A stretch of 64,000 bases of DNA from Thermohalobaculum sp039821125 (GCA_039821125.1 JBCBOR010000013.1:19106-83105), one strand, 5' to 3'. Positions 9,404-18,386 are shown, counted from the stretch's first letter. Translations and numbers: made by a program. The notes: generated from the sequence alone by a model not told the origin.

Positions 9404-12252
9404 CCCAGGTCGATGGCGGCGGAGTGCCTCCGGGAACTCAGCTGAACGGCATCTACGAGATCGAGAAACGTATCGCCATGGGCGGTATGGGCGAGGTCTA
9501 TGTCGGCAAGCTGGTGCAGACCGGCGACAAGGTCGCGATCAAGATGATCCTGCCGGAGCATGCGAACAATGAGATCATCGTTGATCTGTTTCGCAAGGAA
9601 GCTTCGACGCTGCACAACCTCTACCACGAGGCCATTGTCCGCTACTATGTCTTCTCGGTGGATCCCGTTCTGAACCGGCCGTATCTGGCGATGGAGTTCG
9701 CGGGCGGACCGGCGCTTGGCGATCGGTTGCTCGAAGACGGACCGCTCAGTCAGGACGAGATGTCTGTTCTTTGCCGCCGCGTTGCCGGTGGGCTCCATGC
9801 GGCGCACAAGCACGGGATCATTCACAGGGATATCTCGCCCGACAACGTGATCCTTGTCGATGGCGACGTGGAGCGGGCGAAGCTTATCGATTTCGGTATT
9901 GCGAAATCGAGCACGTCGGAAGGCACACTGATTGGGTCGGGCTTTGCCGGGAAGCTCAACTACGTCTCGCCCGAGCAGCTTGGCCTTGCGGGCGGTGAAG
10001 TCACCGGTAAATCGGATATCTACTCGCTTGGGCTCGTATTTGCCGAAGCGGTTATCGGGCGCCCGCTTCCGATGGGCGGCAGCCAGGTCGAGGTCATTGA
10101 GAAACGGCGCTCGATCCCTGATCTTTCGGATGTGCCGGAGTGGATCCGCCCGCTGATCGAGGCGATGATCCAGCCCGATCCGGCAGATCGACCGGCCGAC
10201 ATGGAAGCGGTCGCAAACTGGCAGCTTGGAACGGCAGGCGGGGCAGTTGCGGGTGTTGCAGGAGCGGGGGCCGTCTCGGGCGGTCAGCAGGCGCCTGTCC
10301 ATCCGCGTGAGCGTCGTCGCCAGAAAGCAGAGCAGAGCGAGAAGAAGGGCGGCTTGCCTTGGGTCGGCATCGGACTTGGCGGCGTTGGTCTCGTTGCAGT
10401 GGCCGCGGCTGCCTATGTTTTCGTCGTTGACCCCACGATCCTAGGCGGAGGGACCCCGACACCAGTTGGTGGTACCGTAGCCGCAGCGCCCGCGATCTCC
10501 GTCAGCGCGGGCTCGGTCGTGGCGCCCGCCGGTCGTGTTGGCCAAGCCTATCGCTGGTCCAGCCGTCCTTTCGTCTATGACGGCGCCGCCGAGCAACTGC
10601 AAATCTCCATAAACGGGGCTCTTCCCGACGGGCTGACGCTGCAAGTCTCCCCCGATGGCGCCACGACCATTATCGGAACTCCCACGCTGGGTGGCGAGAA
10701 CACGTTCGACATCATCGCCGAGGGTCCGGACGGCGCGGCGGCCAGCCAGACCGTTGCGCTCGCGGTCGAGGAAGGTGCGCTTGCCCTGGCCCAGCCAACC
10801 GCGCCGACGCTGTCTGCTCCTACCTTGTCTGCGCCTTCCGGTGGTGGCGGGTCGCTTAGTGCGCCTGGGACGTCCTCGGACGGGGTTTCTACCGGAGTTC
10901 AGCCCGGAGGTCTGGGTGCGGGCGGCGGCACTGCGCCGACCCTCAGCCAACCCGGCGCACCGACATTGAGCGCGCCCTCTGGCGGTTCGCCCTCGACCAC
11001 TGTGCCCTCAACCGGTGGGGGCCTCACGGCGCCGAGTACCGGCATCGACAGCGGCGCACCATCCTTGGCGACTGGCTCTGACTCCACTCCAACCCTTGGA
11101 ACGCCGTCCACCCCGACTTCTGGCGAAGCCCAGTCCTCGCCGACGATACCGACCACGCCGCCACCTGACGAAACGCCCGGAGCCGGCTCGGTCGAACCGG
11201 AGGTTGCAACGAGCTCACCGGGTGGCCTAAGCGCGCCGAGCAGTGGCTCAGGGTCGCTGACGTTGGGGTCTCCCGACGGCTCTCTCACGCTTCCCTCGAC
11301 CGGTGGCGGCAGCACGTTGCAAAGCCCTTCCGGTGGAGACGGCGGCACGGCCATCGCCGCGATCCCAAGCAGTGAAAACCAGCCGCCCACGCTGCAAAAC
11401 CCGAACCCGGGACCGCATCGTGTTGTGCTGGGTCAGGATCTCAACGTTCGCCTTGGGTCTTTCTTCGACGAAGAGGGCGGCGCGGGACTGAAGCTCAGCG
11501 TTGATGGTTTCGTGCCCTCGGGCGTTGACATCCGGATGACTGACAACGGTGTCGTGCAGTTGTTCGGGCGCCCGACGGAGTTTGGCGAATACGACATTCG
11601 CATTGCTGCCGTCGATCCGCAGAACCTTGTGAGCCGCTCGATCCCGTTCCGCCTTTCGGTGACGCAGCCAAGCGAAAACAGCGCCGTACGCGACTACATC
11701 CTCGGATATGATGGCGGCGCGTGTTTCCTCTCCAGGCCAATCGAACTTGGCCCGCAAAAGGCACTCATCGAAGTCTTCGCGGCAGAGATCCCGCCGGTGC
11801 TGGCATTTGACGGAGACTTCAAAACCCAGCAAGGGTTCGAGGCGCAGATTGGAATGCGCCAGATCACGGAAGATCAGTGCCCCCTGGTGTTCGCGCTTGA
11901 TCAGGTTGGACCTCAGGCGCTCGACAACTCCGTTCAGATCGAGCTCTCCAAGGATGAACTCGCTGCGGGTGATCGTCTTACAGGCACAATCCAGGGCGGT
12001 GACGGTGCGAAGTTGTTCCTGTTCGACAATCTCGGCGGGATGACAGATTTGAGCGACTTCCTGACCTCCGGCTCTGGCGGGACCACGTTCGGTGTCCAGT
12101 TGCATGCAGATGGCCCGCAAATTCTGATAGCCGCGAAGCCACGTCCTGGCGCGAGTGTACCGGCGTCGTCAGGGTTGGAAGAGCTTTTGGGTGCCGCTCA
12201 ACGGGGCGAGGCCTCGTTGGCACTTGCGTTCTTCATCATCGTTGGATCGTAG
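9400..12252 (+). CDS. ppkA: T6SS-associated transmembrane Ser/Thr kinase with long Ser/Gly/Pro-rich and Ig-like extracytoplasmic region
   Basis: 950 aa, starting at the ATG overlapping the phosphatase stop. Residues ~19-285 form an intact kinase: glycine loop MGGMGEVYVG, VAIKMI lysine (~47), HRDISPDN catalytic loop (~142) and IDFGIAKSS (~163). A basic juxtamembrane stretch precedes one helix (~320-345). Outside lie an Ig/cadherin-like domain (~365-460), about 190 residues of Ser/Thr/Gly/Pro low-complexity repeats (PTLSAP, SLSAP, LTAPST), a second Ig-like domain (~665-760) and a C-terminal domain of unknown type with paired Cys. Known PpkA proteins often carry a VWA region instead. The kinase role is clear; the sensor function of the outer half is unknown. 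Confidence 0.9.
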   Translation: MTQVDGGGVPPGTQLNGIYEIEKRIAMGGMGEVYVGKLVQTGDKVAIKMILPEHANNEIIVDLFRKEASTLHNLYHEAIVRYYVFSVDPVLNRPYLAMEFAGGPALGDRLLEDGPLSQDEMSVLCRRVAGGLHAAHKHGIIHRDISPDNVILVDGDVERAKLIDFGIAKSSTSEGTLIGSGFAGKLNYVSPEQLGLAGGEVTGKSDIYSLGLVFAEAVIGRPLPMGGSQVEVIEKRRSIPDLSDVPEWIRPLIEAMIQPDPADRPADMEAVANWQLGTAGGAVAGVAGAGAVSGGQQAPVHPRERRRQKAEQSEKKGGLPWVGIGLGGVGLVAVAAAAYVFVVDPTILGGGTPTPVGGTVAAAPAISVSAGSVVAPAGRVGQAYRWSSRPFVYDGAAEQLQISINGALPDGLTLQVSPDGATTIIGTPTLGGENTFDIIAEGPDGAAASQTVALAVEEGALALAQPTAPTLSAPTLSAPSGGGGSLSAPGTSSDGVSTGVQPGGLGAGGGTAPTLSQPGAPTLSAPSGGSPSTTVPSTGGGLTAPSTGIDSGAPSLATGSDSTPTLGTPSTPTSGEAQSSPTIPTTPPPDETPGAGSVEPEVATSSPGGLSAPSSGSGSLTLGSPDGSLTLPSTGGGSTLQSPSGGDGGTAIAAIPSSENQPPTLQNPNPGPHRVVLGQDLNVRLGSFFDEEGGAGLKLSVDGFVPSGVDIRMTDNGVVQLFGRPTEFGEYDIRIAAVDPQNLVSRSIPFRLSVTQPSENSAVRDYILGYDGGACFLSRPIELGPQKALIEVFAAEIPPVLAFDGDFKTQQGFEAQIGMRQITEDQCPLVFALDQVGPQALDNSVQIELSKDELAAGDRLTGTIQGGDGAKLFLFDNLGGMTDLSDFLTSGSGGTTFGVQLHADGPQILIAAKPRPGASVPASSGLEELLGAAQRGEASLALAFFIIVGS

Positions 12253-12301
12253 GCATCTGCGCTGGACAGCACAGTGCACCGCGCAGCGAAATGTCAGAGA
12301 C

Positions 12302-13123
12302 TTACTTGATGTCACACGCCGCCCGGGCGCTGCGCGGAGGGTTCGAGCAAAGTGTCCTCGCTGCGAGGTAGGCTCCGGCGACCTTCGCAACGTAGTCGCG
12401 CGTCTCACGAAACGGGGGAACGCCCTTGTACTTGTTCACGGCACCTTCACCCGCATTGTACCCGGCCAGAGCCAGCACGGCATCGCCGTTGAAATAGCGC
12501 AGCAGCCAATCGAGATAATGCGCACCGCCCCGGATGTTCTGCGATGGGGCATAAGCGTTCGACACGCCAAAGCGCCGCGCCGTCGCCGGCATCAACTGCA
12601 TCAAGCCGCCAGCTCCAACCGGGCTGCGTGCGCCGGGGTTACCGTTCGATTCGACCGCGATGACGGCAATCAGTAGCGGCAGCGATACGTTGCGGCGCTT
12701 GGCTTCTTTCTTCAGGTACGGACCGTAATTCTTAAGGATCCGCTGTGCGGTCGCACGCGATCCGTAAACCGGTTTTCCCTTTGCGCGGCCGCGTTCGACG
12801 ACCTGAAGGACACTGCTCCAACGCGCTGCACTGGCTGCGGCCCGCGAGGTCGATACCTCCTGCCAGAACCACTTGAACGCTTGCCGTCCGCGAAACTTGC
12901 GATTGCTTTGCGGCGACGGCAGCGATGGGTCCATCAGACGTTTACGCGTGCTCAGCCGGCCTTTGGGCGGGGCAAGGCGCTTCGCCGCTGCAACCTGAAA
13001 ATCGCCCGCCTGCGCAACCGGCGGGACCACGCTGCCGAAGCCAAGCGCGATCATCACGCCCAATCCCGCGGCGAGCATCATCCCAGCAACAGATGTGCGA
13101 AGCTTGACCATTTTTGCGACCAT
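12302..13123 (-). CDS. Lytic transglycosylase, SLT domain, secreted
   Basis: 273 aa from the ATG at 13123, chosen because it gives a compact signal peptide (MVAKMVKLRTSVAG, hydrophobic core, cleavage after PVAQA). An ATG at 13168 in the same frame is an alternative. The C-terminal third is a family 1 lytic transglycosylase domain: IAVIAVESNGNP with the catalytic Glu, GAGGLMQLMPATA, and ALAGYNAGEGAV. The enzyme cleaves peptidoglycan glycan strands in the periplasm. It converges with the T6SS operon, with a 49-bp gap between the stops. It could locally open the wall for the secretion machine, but this type is also a general housekeeping enzyme, so the link is only positional. Confidence 0.88.
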   Translation of the reverse strand: MVAKMVKLRTSVAGMMLAAGLGVMIALGFGSVVPPVAQAGDFQVAAAKRLAPPKGRLSTRKRLMDPSLPSPQSNRKFRGRQAFKWFWQEVSTSRAAASAARWSSVLQVVERGRAKGKPVYGSRATAQRILKNYGPYLKKEAKRRNVSLPLLIAVIAVESNGNPGARSPVGAGGLMQLMPATARRFGVSNAYAPSQNIRGGAHYLDWLLRYFNGDAVLALAGYNAGEGAVNKYKGVPPFRETRDYVAKVAGAYLAARTLCSNPPRSARAACDIK

Positions 13124-13600
13124 GATCCCGTGAGGCAGAAGCGTTGAGACTGTAATACGATCAGACATAGCATGAAAACTCAGGCGTTCATATGACAGGG
13201 CGCCGCGGAGATATATGACATTTGTTACAACTTTACCGGTACGAGCCCGCCCGAAGTCTGCCCGGCACATCGTGTGCGGCGGCTGAATGTGCTGTGGCAA
13301 GTGCTGGACTCGCCAACGTATTGCTCATTGGCAGGGCTGATTCCGCACGACTTTTACGCCATGACGACGAAACACCTTTTCGGTACCCGTTGAACCCTGG
13401 CTCTGAGCAATGCGGCTAAGACTTCCAGACCGAGACTCGCGCGATGACGCTTGCCTAGGACGAGCGGACATGGAGTCGCGACAGGCCAACACGCGTGATC
13501 GCGTCTGGCCGCAGTGTAATGCTCGAAGCTCAGCAAGGACTCGCCCGAGCCAGCGTGTAGCAAAACACCGCGCAGATCAGTTGCGACGGGCACGCATCGT
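13124..13600. other. Intergenic region between lytic transglycosylase and cobD
   Basis: About 480 bp without a convincing gene; the short frames here have no family signature. It must hold the promoters of both divergent genes. A 19-base element with a GCACA-N3-TGTGC core sits at 13265-13283 and recurs 2.5 kb away (see the repeat entries). No cobalamin riboswitch was recognised upstream of cobD: the conserved B12-box and GCCACTG-type core are absent by eye. Confidence 0.5.
13265..13283. repeat. Copy 1 of a 19-bp repeat with palindromic core
   Basis: Sequence gcacatcgtgtgcggcggc. The first 13 bases are an inverted repeat (GCACA-TCG-TGTGC). An identical 19-mer is at 15765-15783. Both lie upstream of minus-strand genes, here about 140 bp before the transglycosylase start. 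Confidence 0.6.
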
Positions 13601-14512
13601 ATGCTCGCGCTAGCCCTGATTCTGGACGCGTGGTTGGGCGAGCCCGGTTGGCTCTGGCAGCGGATCCGTCACCCGATCGTTGCCATTGGAGGGCTGATTT
13701 CATGGCTGGACCGGTGGCTCAACAAAGGCGGCATGCGTCAACTGAAAGGGGCCTTCGCTGTGTGCGCCTTGTTGGCGCTCACGCTGCCTTTGCCGGTGAT
13801 CCTCTACGTCTTTGCGCAGGGGTGGATTCTGGAGATCATCGGGGCTGCGATCCTTCTGGCGCACAGGTCACTGGTTGACCACGTGCTGGCCGTCGCTGAT
13901 GCGTTGGACCTGTCCCTGGCAGACGGGCGGCATGCCGTCTCGCAGATCGTCGGTCGGGATCCCGAGACACTGGACGAGACGGGAGTGTGCCGGGCTGCGA
14001 TCGAGTCAGCGGCGGAGAATTTCTCGGACGGCGTGATTGCCCCTGCCTTCTGGTTTGCTCTTGCCGGGTTGCCCGGCATCGTCGCCTACAAGGCCGTCAA
14101 CACGGCTGATTCGATGATCGGCCATAAGAATGTGCGCTATCGCGATTTTGGCTGGGCGGCGGCGCGGCTCGATGACCTGATGAACTGGATCCCGGCGCGC
14201 ATGACAGGCTACCTGTTTCTGGCCGCAGGCGGGCGCCTCGCCGCCGCAAGCCGGATGCATCGCGACGCACCGGGCCATCGCTCGCCCAATGCAGGATGGC
14301 CGGAAGCTGCCATGGCCAGTGTCCTCGATGTCGCCCTTGCAGGACCGCGGGTCTATGGTGGCGCGCTTACCGATGATCCGTTCATGAACCCAGACGGACG
14401 GCACAAGGTCGAGCCGGACGACATTCGTGCCGCGGTGCGTCTGTTGTGGAGAGCTTGGGCGGCGGCTTTGTGTATCGCAGCCGTCGTGGCCCTGATCCGG
14501 TTTGTCGTCTAG
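13601..14512 (+). CDS. cobD: Adenosylcobinamide-phosphate synthase CobD/CbiB
   Basis: 303 aa, polytopic membrane protein. The N-terminus LALILDAWLGEP followed by HPIVAIG is the classic opening of CobD/CbiB, and NTADSMIGHKN (~166) and ESAAENFSDGVIAP (~136) are family signatures. The enzyme attaches the aminopropanol (or its phosphate) arm to adenosylcobyric acid in late B12 synthesis. It stands alone here: cobC, which commonly neighbours it in Rhodobacteraceae, is not in the window. No B12 riboswitch was seen upstream. The downstream gene converges 7 bp away. Confidence 0.95.
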   Translation: MLALALILDAWLGEPGWLWQRIRHPIVAIGGLISWLDRWLNKGGMRQLKGAFAVCALLALTLPLPVILYVFAQGWILEIIGAAILLAHRSLVDHVLAVADALDLSLADGRHAVSQIVGRDPETLDETGVCRAAIESAAENFSDGVIAPAFWFALAGLPGIVAYKAVNTADSMIGHKNVRYRDFGWAAARLDDLMNWIPARMTGYLFLAAGGRLAAASRMHRDAPGHRSPNAGWPEAAMASVLDVALAGPRVYGGALTDDPFMNPDGRHKVEPDDIRAAVRLLWRAWAAALCIAAVVALIRFVV

Positions 14513-14519
14513 CCCACAG

Positions 14520-15716
14520 TCAAATGATTGCCGTTTCGACAAAGGGCGTGCCCGTCAGGATTCGCTCATAGCCCAGCGGCGTCATGTCCAGTGTGCGGAA
14601 CTCTCCGTGGATCACCAGCTCACTGACGGCGCGGCCCATGGCGGGTGACTGCTGGAGCCCGTGCCCAGAGAACCCGTTACAGAAGATGAAATTCGGCACC
14701 TCCGGATGCGGCCCGATGATGGCGTTGTGGTCCAGCGTGTTGAACGCGTAGTGTCCGACCCATGAGTTCACGACGCGCACCTGCTCAAATGCCGGGACGC
14801 GAGCCGCGATCGAAGGCCACAGCTTCTCCTCCCAGATCCCGTCCTCGTAGCCGAAGTCGTCGAAGGCCATCGCTGCATCTTCGAAAGGAGGACAACCGCA
14901 CAGGAAGTACCGCCCGTCCCACCGCATATGACAACCGGACGGGTCGATGGTCAGCGGCAGATCCTGGCCCAAGTCCTCGGGGCACTCGAAGATGTAGGTG
15001 TATCGCCGACGCGGTTCGACCGGCAGATCGAAGCCTGCCATGCGAGCCGTGGCCGCGGCACGTGGCCCTGACGCGTTGATGACGTATCCGGCAGAAATCA
15101 CCTCGCCAGTCTCAAGCGTGACCGTATCGATGCGGTTGCCTGTCCGGGTGATTGCCGTGATCTGGTTGGCAACGTACTCCACGCCTTGTGCGCGGGACTT
15201 GCGCCGGAACCACTCGAAGATGGTCCCCCCGTCGAAGTAGCCTTCATCCACAGGGTTGTGGCTGCCGAGGATGATGCCATCGAGGTTGTAGAACGGAAAC
15301 TGCTCCGCAAGCTCCTCCGGGCTCAGGATGCGCGTGCCTGCTCCGTACTCTGCCTGAACCCGTTGCGCGGTGCGCAGGTCTTCGGCCCGGGTTTCATCAT
15401 CGGCGAGATAGAGATAGCCAAAACTGCGGAGCAGGATGTCGGGTGCCTCCGGGTCGTCCATGAATGTGCGGAAGCCACGGATGAACTCGGCACCGAACTG
15501 GCTGATCCGGATGTTGATATCGGACGAAAACTGCTGGCGGATGCAGGAATTTGTGTGGCTGGTCGAGGCGAACTCGTAGCTTGGATCACGTTCCACGACG
15601 AGGATGCGCCCCATGAAATCCGGGTTCCGGCTCAGCCACCAGGCCGTTGACGAGCCCATCATCGCACCGCCGACTATGACGACATCGTAGCTGCTATGCT
15701 GCGGGATCTTGTCCAA
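14520..15716 (-). CDS. FAD-dependent oxidoreductase (DAO/glycine oxidase family)
   Basis: 398 aa from a TTG at 15716 preceded by GAGGTG; an ATG at 15809 in the same frame would add 31 unlikely residues. The protein opens with an FAD-binding Rossmann motif (YDVVIVGGAMMGSSTAWWL) and ends with the second FAD-contacting motif (FCNGFSGHGLQQSPAMGRA). CIRQQFSSDINIRIS matches sarcosine- or glycine-betaine-type oxidoreductases of the DAO family. It probably oxidises a secondary or N-methylated amino acid, but the substrate cannot be read from sequence. It converges with cobD, and no partner dehydrogenase subunits are adjacent, so it is likely a monomeric enzyme. Confidence 0.8.
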   Translation of the reverse strand: MDKIPQHSSYDVVIVGGAMMGSSTAWWLSRNPDFMGRILVVERDPSYEFASTSHTNSCIRQQFSSDINIRISQFGAEFIRGFRTFMDDPEAPDILLRSFGYLYLADDETRAEDLRTAQRVQAEYGAGTRILSPEELAEQFPFYNLDGIILGSHNPVDEGYFDGGTIFEWFRRKSRAQGVEYVANQITAITRTGNRIDTVTLETGEVISAGYVINASGPRAAATARMAGFDLPVEPRRRYTYIFECPEDLGQDLPLTIDPSGCHMRWDGRYFLCGCPPFEDAAMAFDDFGYEDGIWEEKLWPSIAARVPAFEQVRVVNSWVGHYAFNTLDHNAIIGPHPEVPNFIFCNGFSGHGLQQSPAMGRAVSELVIHGEFRTLDMTPLGYERILTGTPFVETAII

Positions 15717-15764
15717 ATCACACCTCGCCAGTGATCGTGTTCCAATGGCGTCGATGCGGCGCGC

Positions 15765-15783
15765 GCACATCGTGTGCGGCGGC
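15765..15783. repeat. Copy 2 of the 19-bp repeat with palindromic core
   Basis: Identical to 13265-13283. It lies 49 bp upstream of the TTG start of the FAD oxidoreductase, where an operator or promoter element would be expected. Two copies in 64 kb could be an operator or chance; a genome-wide count would settle it. Confidence 0.6.
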
Positions 15784-15870
15784 GATCCTGCCGTGCTCGC
15801 TTCGATCAAAATGGTGCATTAGGGAATTTGCAAGCACAACCGAGTAGGCCTGAGCCTTGGAGGTGAGGCC

Positions 15871-16197
15871 ATGATCGACCAGACGCGTCTGCGCGAGCTT
15901 GAGGAAGATTTCGGCGCCGATGAGTTGTCGGAGATCGTCGATGCGTTTCTTGAGGAAGCGTTCGAGGCCGTCGAGGCGCTCCGGACCATCGATCCGGATG
16001 CTGACGCTGAGAGCATTGGTCGCCATCTGCATTTCTTGAAAGGCTGTGCGCGGAACATCGGTGCACGGGCGCTTGGCGATTTTTGCGAGGCTCTCGAGGG
16101 GCGTCCGGCGGACGCTGTCACGCCCGAAGTTGTCACCAGACTGACAGCGGACCTTGATGCTGTTCGGATGTGGTTCCGGTCAGCCTGCGCGTCCTAG
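15871..16197 (+). CDS. Hpt (histidine phosphotransfer) domain protein
   Basis: 108 aa, almost entirely one Hpt four-helix domain. The phosphorylatable histidine is His54 in HFLKGCARNIGA (consensus HxLKG). A good ribosome site (GGAGGTGAGG) precedes the ATG. It is divergent from the oxidoreductase and convergent with a response-regulator phosphatase whose receiver domain is a plausible partner. Stand-alone Hpt proteins relay phosphoryl groups between hybrid kinases and receivers; which kinase feeds this one is unknown, and no hybrid kinase is encoded nearby. Confidence 0.85.
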   Translation: MIDQTRLRELEEDFGADELSEIVDAFLEEAFEAVEALRTIDPDADAESIGRHLHFLKGCARNIGARALGDFCEALEGRPADAVTPEVVTRLTADLDAVRMWFRSACAS

Positions 16198-16247
16198 GCG
16201 CTACCACTGATCAGCGTGCGTTTTGAAGACGTCCAGCGCAGGTGTCG

Positions 16248-17525
16248 CTAAGGCATTGTGAACGCAAGCGCGGACACATCGTCACTGAAGTGGTCAGTGC
16301 CGGCAAAAGCGGTCATGCCCTTGATGATTTCATCCAGAAGTGCTGCTTCGCCAAGATCAGGTTTGCCTTTCACAATCTCGGCAAGCCCATCTTCATCCAG
16401 CATCGCGCCGTCGCCATTCTCGCACTCGGTGATCCCATCGGAAAACATGATGAGCCGATCGCCAGGCTTCATCGTGATCGTGACAGTGTCATAGGCGATG
16501 TCCGGAACGAGACCGATCGGAAGGCCGCCCTCTCCCGGGAACTCGATCTGACCGGAGCGCCGGATCAGCGCAGGATTTGGGTGCCCTGCCTGGCAAAGGA
16601 CGACCGTGCCGGTATCGAGATTCACATCCGCATAGAGCATCGTGAAGTAGAGATCGGTGTCCGCGTCGTCTTGCAGGCGTTCGTTCAATTCCGCAGCAAT
16701 GTTTGCCGGGTTGCGTGAGCTGTACTCACCGCTCGGCAATCGCCGAATGCCGATGTTTTCGTCAAGATGCTGTCCTGAGAAGAAGTTCGACAACCGCGCG
16801 GTCATCAGAGCCGAGCTGACGCCGTGCCCGGCAACGTCGATCGCATAAAGGGCAATCCGGTTTACGGCGATCTCGAAGAAGCCGACCAGATCCCCGCCGA
16901 CATGGCCAGACGGCTGATAGAGGACGCCGATGTTCACCGGGCCGCAGCGGGTTTGGCGCGGCGGGATCAGTGATTGCTGCATTCGCGAGGCCGAACGCAG
17001 GTCATCATCGATGCGTTTGTAGAGCAGGTTCAGCCGGTCAAAAGCCTCGGAGATCCGACGGTTTTTTTCGACCATATCCTCCTGCATTGAGATGATGCGC
17101 CGACCGGTTTGCAGCCGCGCCTTCAACTCGGAGGGTTCCATGGGCTTTGCCAGAAAATCGTCCGCGCCTGCCTCGAAGCCTTCGGTGATATCGTCCTTGT
17201 CTGACTTCGATGTCAGCAGGATCAGATAGATGTATCGCTCGAGATTCAACTGGCGGAGAGCCCGGCACAGTTCTGGCCCCGTCATGCCGGGCATCATCCA
17301 GTCGCTGATGACGAAATCGATGTCTGACGTCCGACAGATGTCGAGCGCTTCCTCGCCGGATTTGGCTTCGATTGTCTCGAAGTTCCACTTGCGCAAAAGG
17401 ATCCGCAGGGTTGTCCGCTGAGACGCAGAATCGTCGACAATCAGTGCGACCAGCTTCCGGAATTCAGAGGTTTCGGCCGACAGCATCGAGGTGTTCGGGT
17501 GCGCCGCGGCTGAGCTCATCGCCAT
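16248..17525 (-). CDS. Response regulator with PP2C/SpoIIE-type phosphatase output (RsbU-like)
   Basis: 425 aa. Residues ~27-145 are a receiver domain: LIVDDSASQRTTL, phospho-acceptor Asp in VISDWMMPGMTGPEL, and the conserved Lys in LLTSKSD. A coiled-coil linker (~150-190) leads to a SpoIIE-type PP2C phosphatase domain: GGDLVGFFEI, YAIDVAGHGVSSALMTA and IMFSDGITECEN. Such proteins dephosphorylate a STAS anti-anti-sigma factor when their receiver is phosphorylated. The next genes upstream in the operon encode the matching anti-sigma kinase and STAS protein, so this is the signal-input phosphatase of a partner-switching module. Confidence 0.93.
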   Translation of the reverse strand: MAMSSAAAHPNTSMLSAETSEFRKLVALIVDDSASQRTTLRILLRKWNFETIEAKSGEEALDICRTSDIDFVISDWMMPGMTGPELCRALRQLNLERYIYLILLTSKSDKDDITEGFEAGADDFLAKPMEPSELKARLQTGRRIISMQEDMVEKNRRISEAFDRLNLLYKRIDDDLRSASRMQQSLIPPRQTRCGPVNIGVLYQPSGHVGGDLVGFFEIAVNRIALYAIDVAGHGVSSALMTARLSNFFSGQHLDENIGIRRLPSGEYSSRNPANIAAELNERLQDDADTDLYFTMLYADVNLDTGTVVLCQAGHPNPALIRRSGQIEFPGEGGLPIGLVPDIAYDTVTITMKPGDRLIMFSDGITECENGDGAMLDEDGLAEIVKGKPDLGEAALLDEIIKGMTAFAGTDHFSDDVSALAFTMP

Positions 17526-17574
17526 GTGTACCGTCCCCTCGGCCCATCACCTGCTCACGCGCGGGCTGTTGCGA

Positions 17575-18024
17575 TCAACTCAAGCGCTTCTGAAGGCGCA
17601 GAACATTGCAGCTGTCACGGCGTTCGTAGCCAACGTCGTCCATCTCGCTCCTGATGAGCAGCCATCCCAGCCCGTTCTCCGGCAGGCTTTCAAAATCGTC
17701 AGCATCGAAATCGACAGACACCTCGGGCAGCTTGCCACCGGGCATCGCCTTGCCTTCGTCAATCAACTCGACTTCGAAGCTGTTCGTCCTGATGTGCACG
17801 TCAGCATGGATCGGCTTGCCTTCCATCCCGCCATAGGCGTGCTCAACGATGTTGGTCAGTGCCTCGGCAAGACAGAGCCGCAGCGATTCGGCATCCTCCG
17901 GGTTCGCGCCTGGCCGTGCTGTGCACACATGGCTGATCTTCTCCGCCAGATTTGCGGCGTTGGTGAAGGAACTCAGGATCGAATAGCGAAGGTGTTCGTG
18001 TGTCAGTGCGTCGACATGGTTCAT
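17575..18024 (-). CDS. Anti-sigma-factor-type serine kinase (RsbW/HATPase_c_2)
   Basis: 149 aa, a single GHKL ATPase domain. The N box is LAEALTNIVEHAYGG (~53-67); LIDEGKAMPGG and GLGWLLIRSEMDDVGYER supply the G1- and G2-like boxes. This pattern is that of RsbW/SpoIIAB anti-sigma kinases, which phosphorylate the STAS protein encoded immediately upstream (2-bp gap) and sequester a target protein. No sigma factor gene is in the window, so the output could be a distant sigma factor or a non-transcriptional target. Confidence 0.88.
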   Translation of the reverse strand: MNHVDALTHEHLRYSILSSFTNAANLAEKISHVCTARPGANPEDAESLRLCLAEALTNIVEHAYGGMEGKPIHADVHIRTNSFEVELIDEGKAMPGGKLPEVSVDFDADDFESLPENGLGWLLIRSEMDDVGYERRDSCNVLRLQKRLS

Positions 18025-18026
18025 GC

Positions 18027-18386
18027 TCAGGTCCCCGTTGCCTGAACGGGTGCCGGATGACTGGCGAGTGCAACCTCGCGCGTTTCATGAAGCTTGAAGA
18101 TCTTGTCCATGCGCGTCAGGCGGAAGACCTTGCGCACTGCAGGCGTCAGCCCGCAAAGTTCGAGCCGGTTGTTCCGCCCCAGAACCTTCATGACCCCAAC
18201 GATGGCTCCGATGCCAGAACTGTCCATGAAGGTGACCGAGGAGACATCAAGCAGATAGATGTTCCGATCACTCCGGGCGGCCGCCGTGGCGAGTTCTTTG
18301 AACTCATGGGACAGGGTCGCATCGAGTTTCGGTTCACCAAGGGTGATGACGACGACATTCCCCGTGTCTTCTGTGTTCAAACGCAT
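18027..18386 (-). CDS. STAS-domain anti-sigma factor antagonist (RsbV/SpoIIAA-like)
   Basis: 119 aa from the ATG at 18386; a longer in-frame start overlapping the transporter upstream was rejected because the STAS fold starts at MRLNTEDTGN. The conserved phosphorylatable serine is in the motif VTFMDSSGIGAIVG. It should bind and titrate the anti-sigma kinase when unphosphorylated. STAS, kinase and phosphatase genes follow one another on the minus strand with almost no gaps, forming a complete switch. Confidence 0.9.
   Translation of the reverse strand: MRLNTEDTGNVVVITLGEPKLDATLSHEFKELATAAARSDRNIYLLDVSSVTFMDSSGIGAIVGVMKVLGRNNRLELCGLTPAVRKVFRLTRMDKIFKLHETREVALASHPAPVQATGT

Noticed and set aside
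13300..13600. Cobalamin riboswitch before cobD
   Set aside because: Looked for the B12-box and GCCACTG-type core; neither is present.
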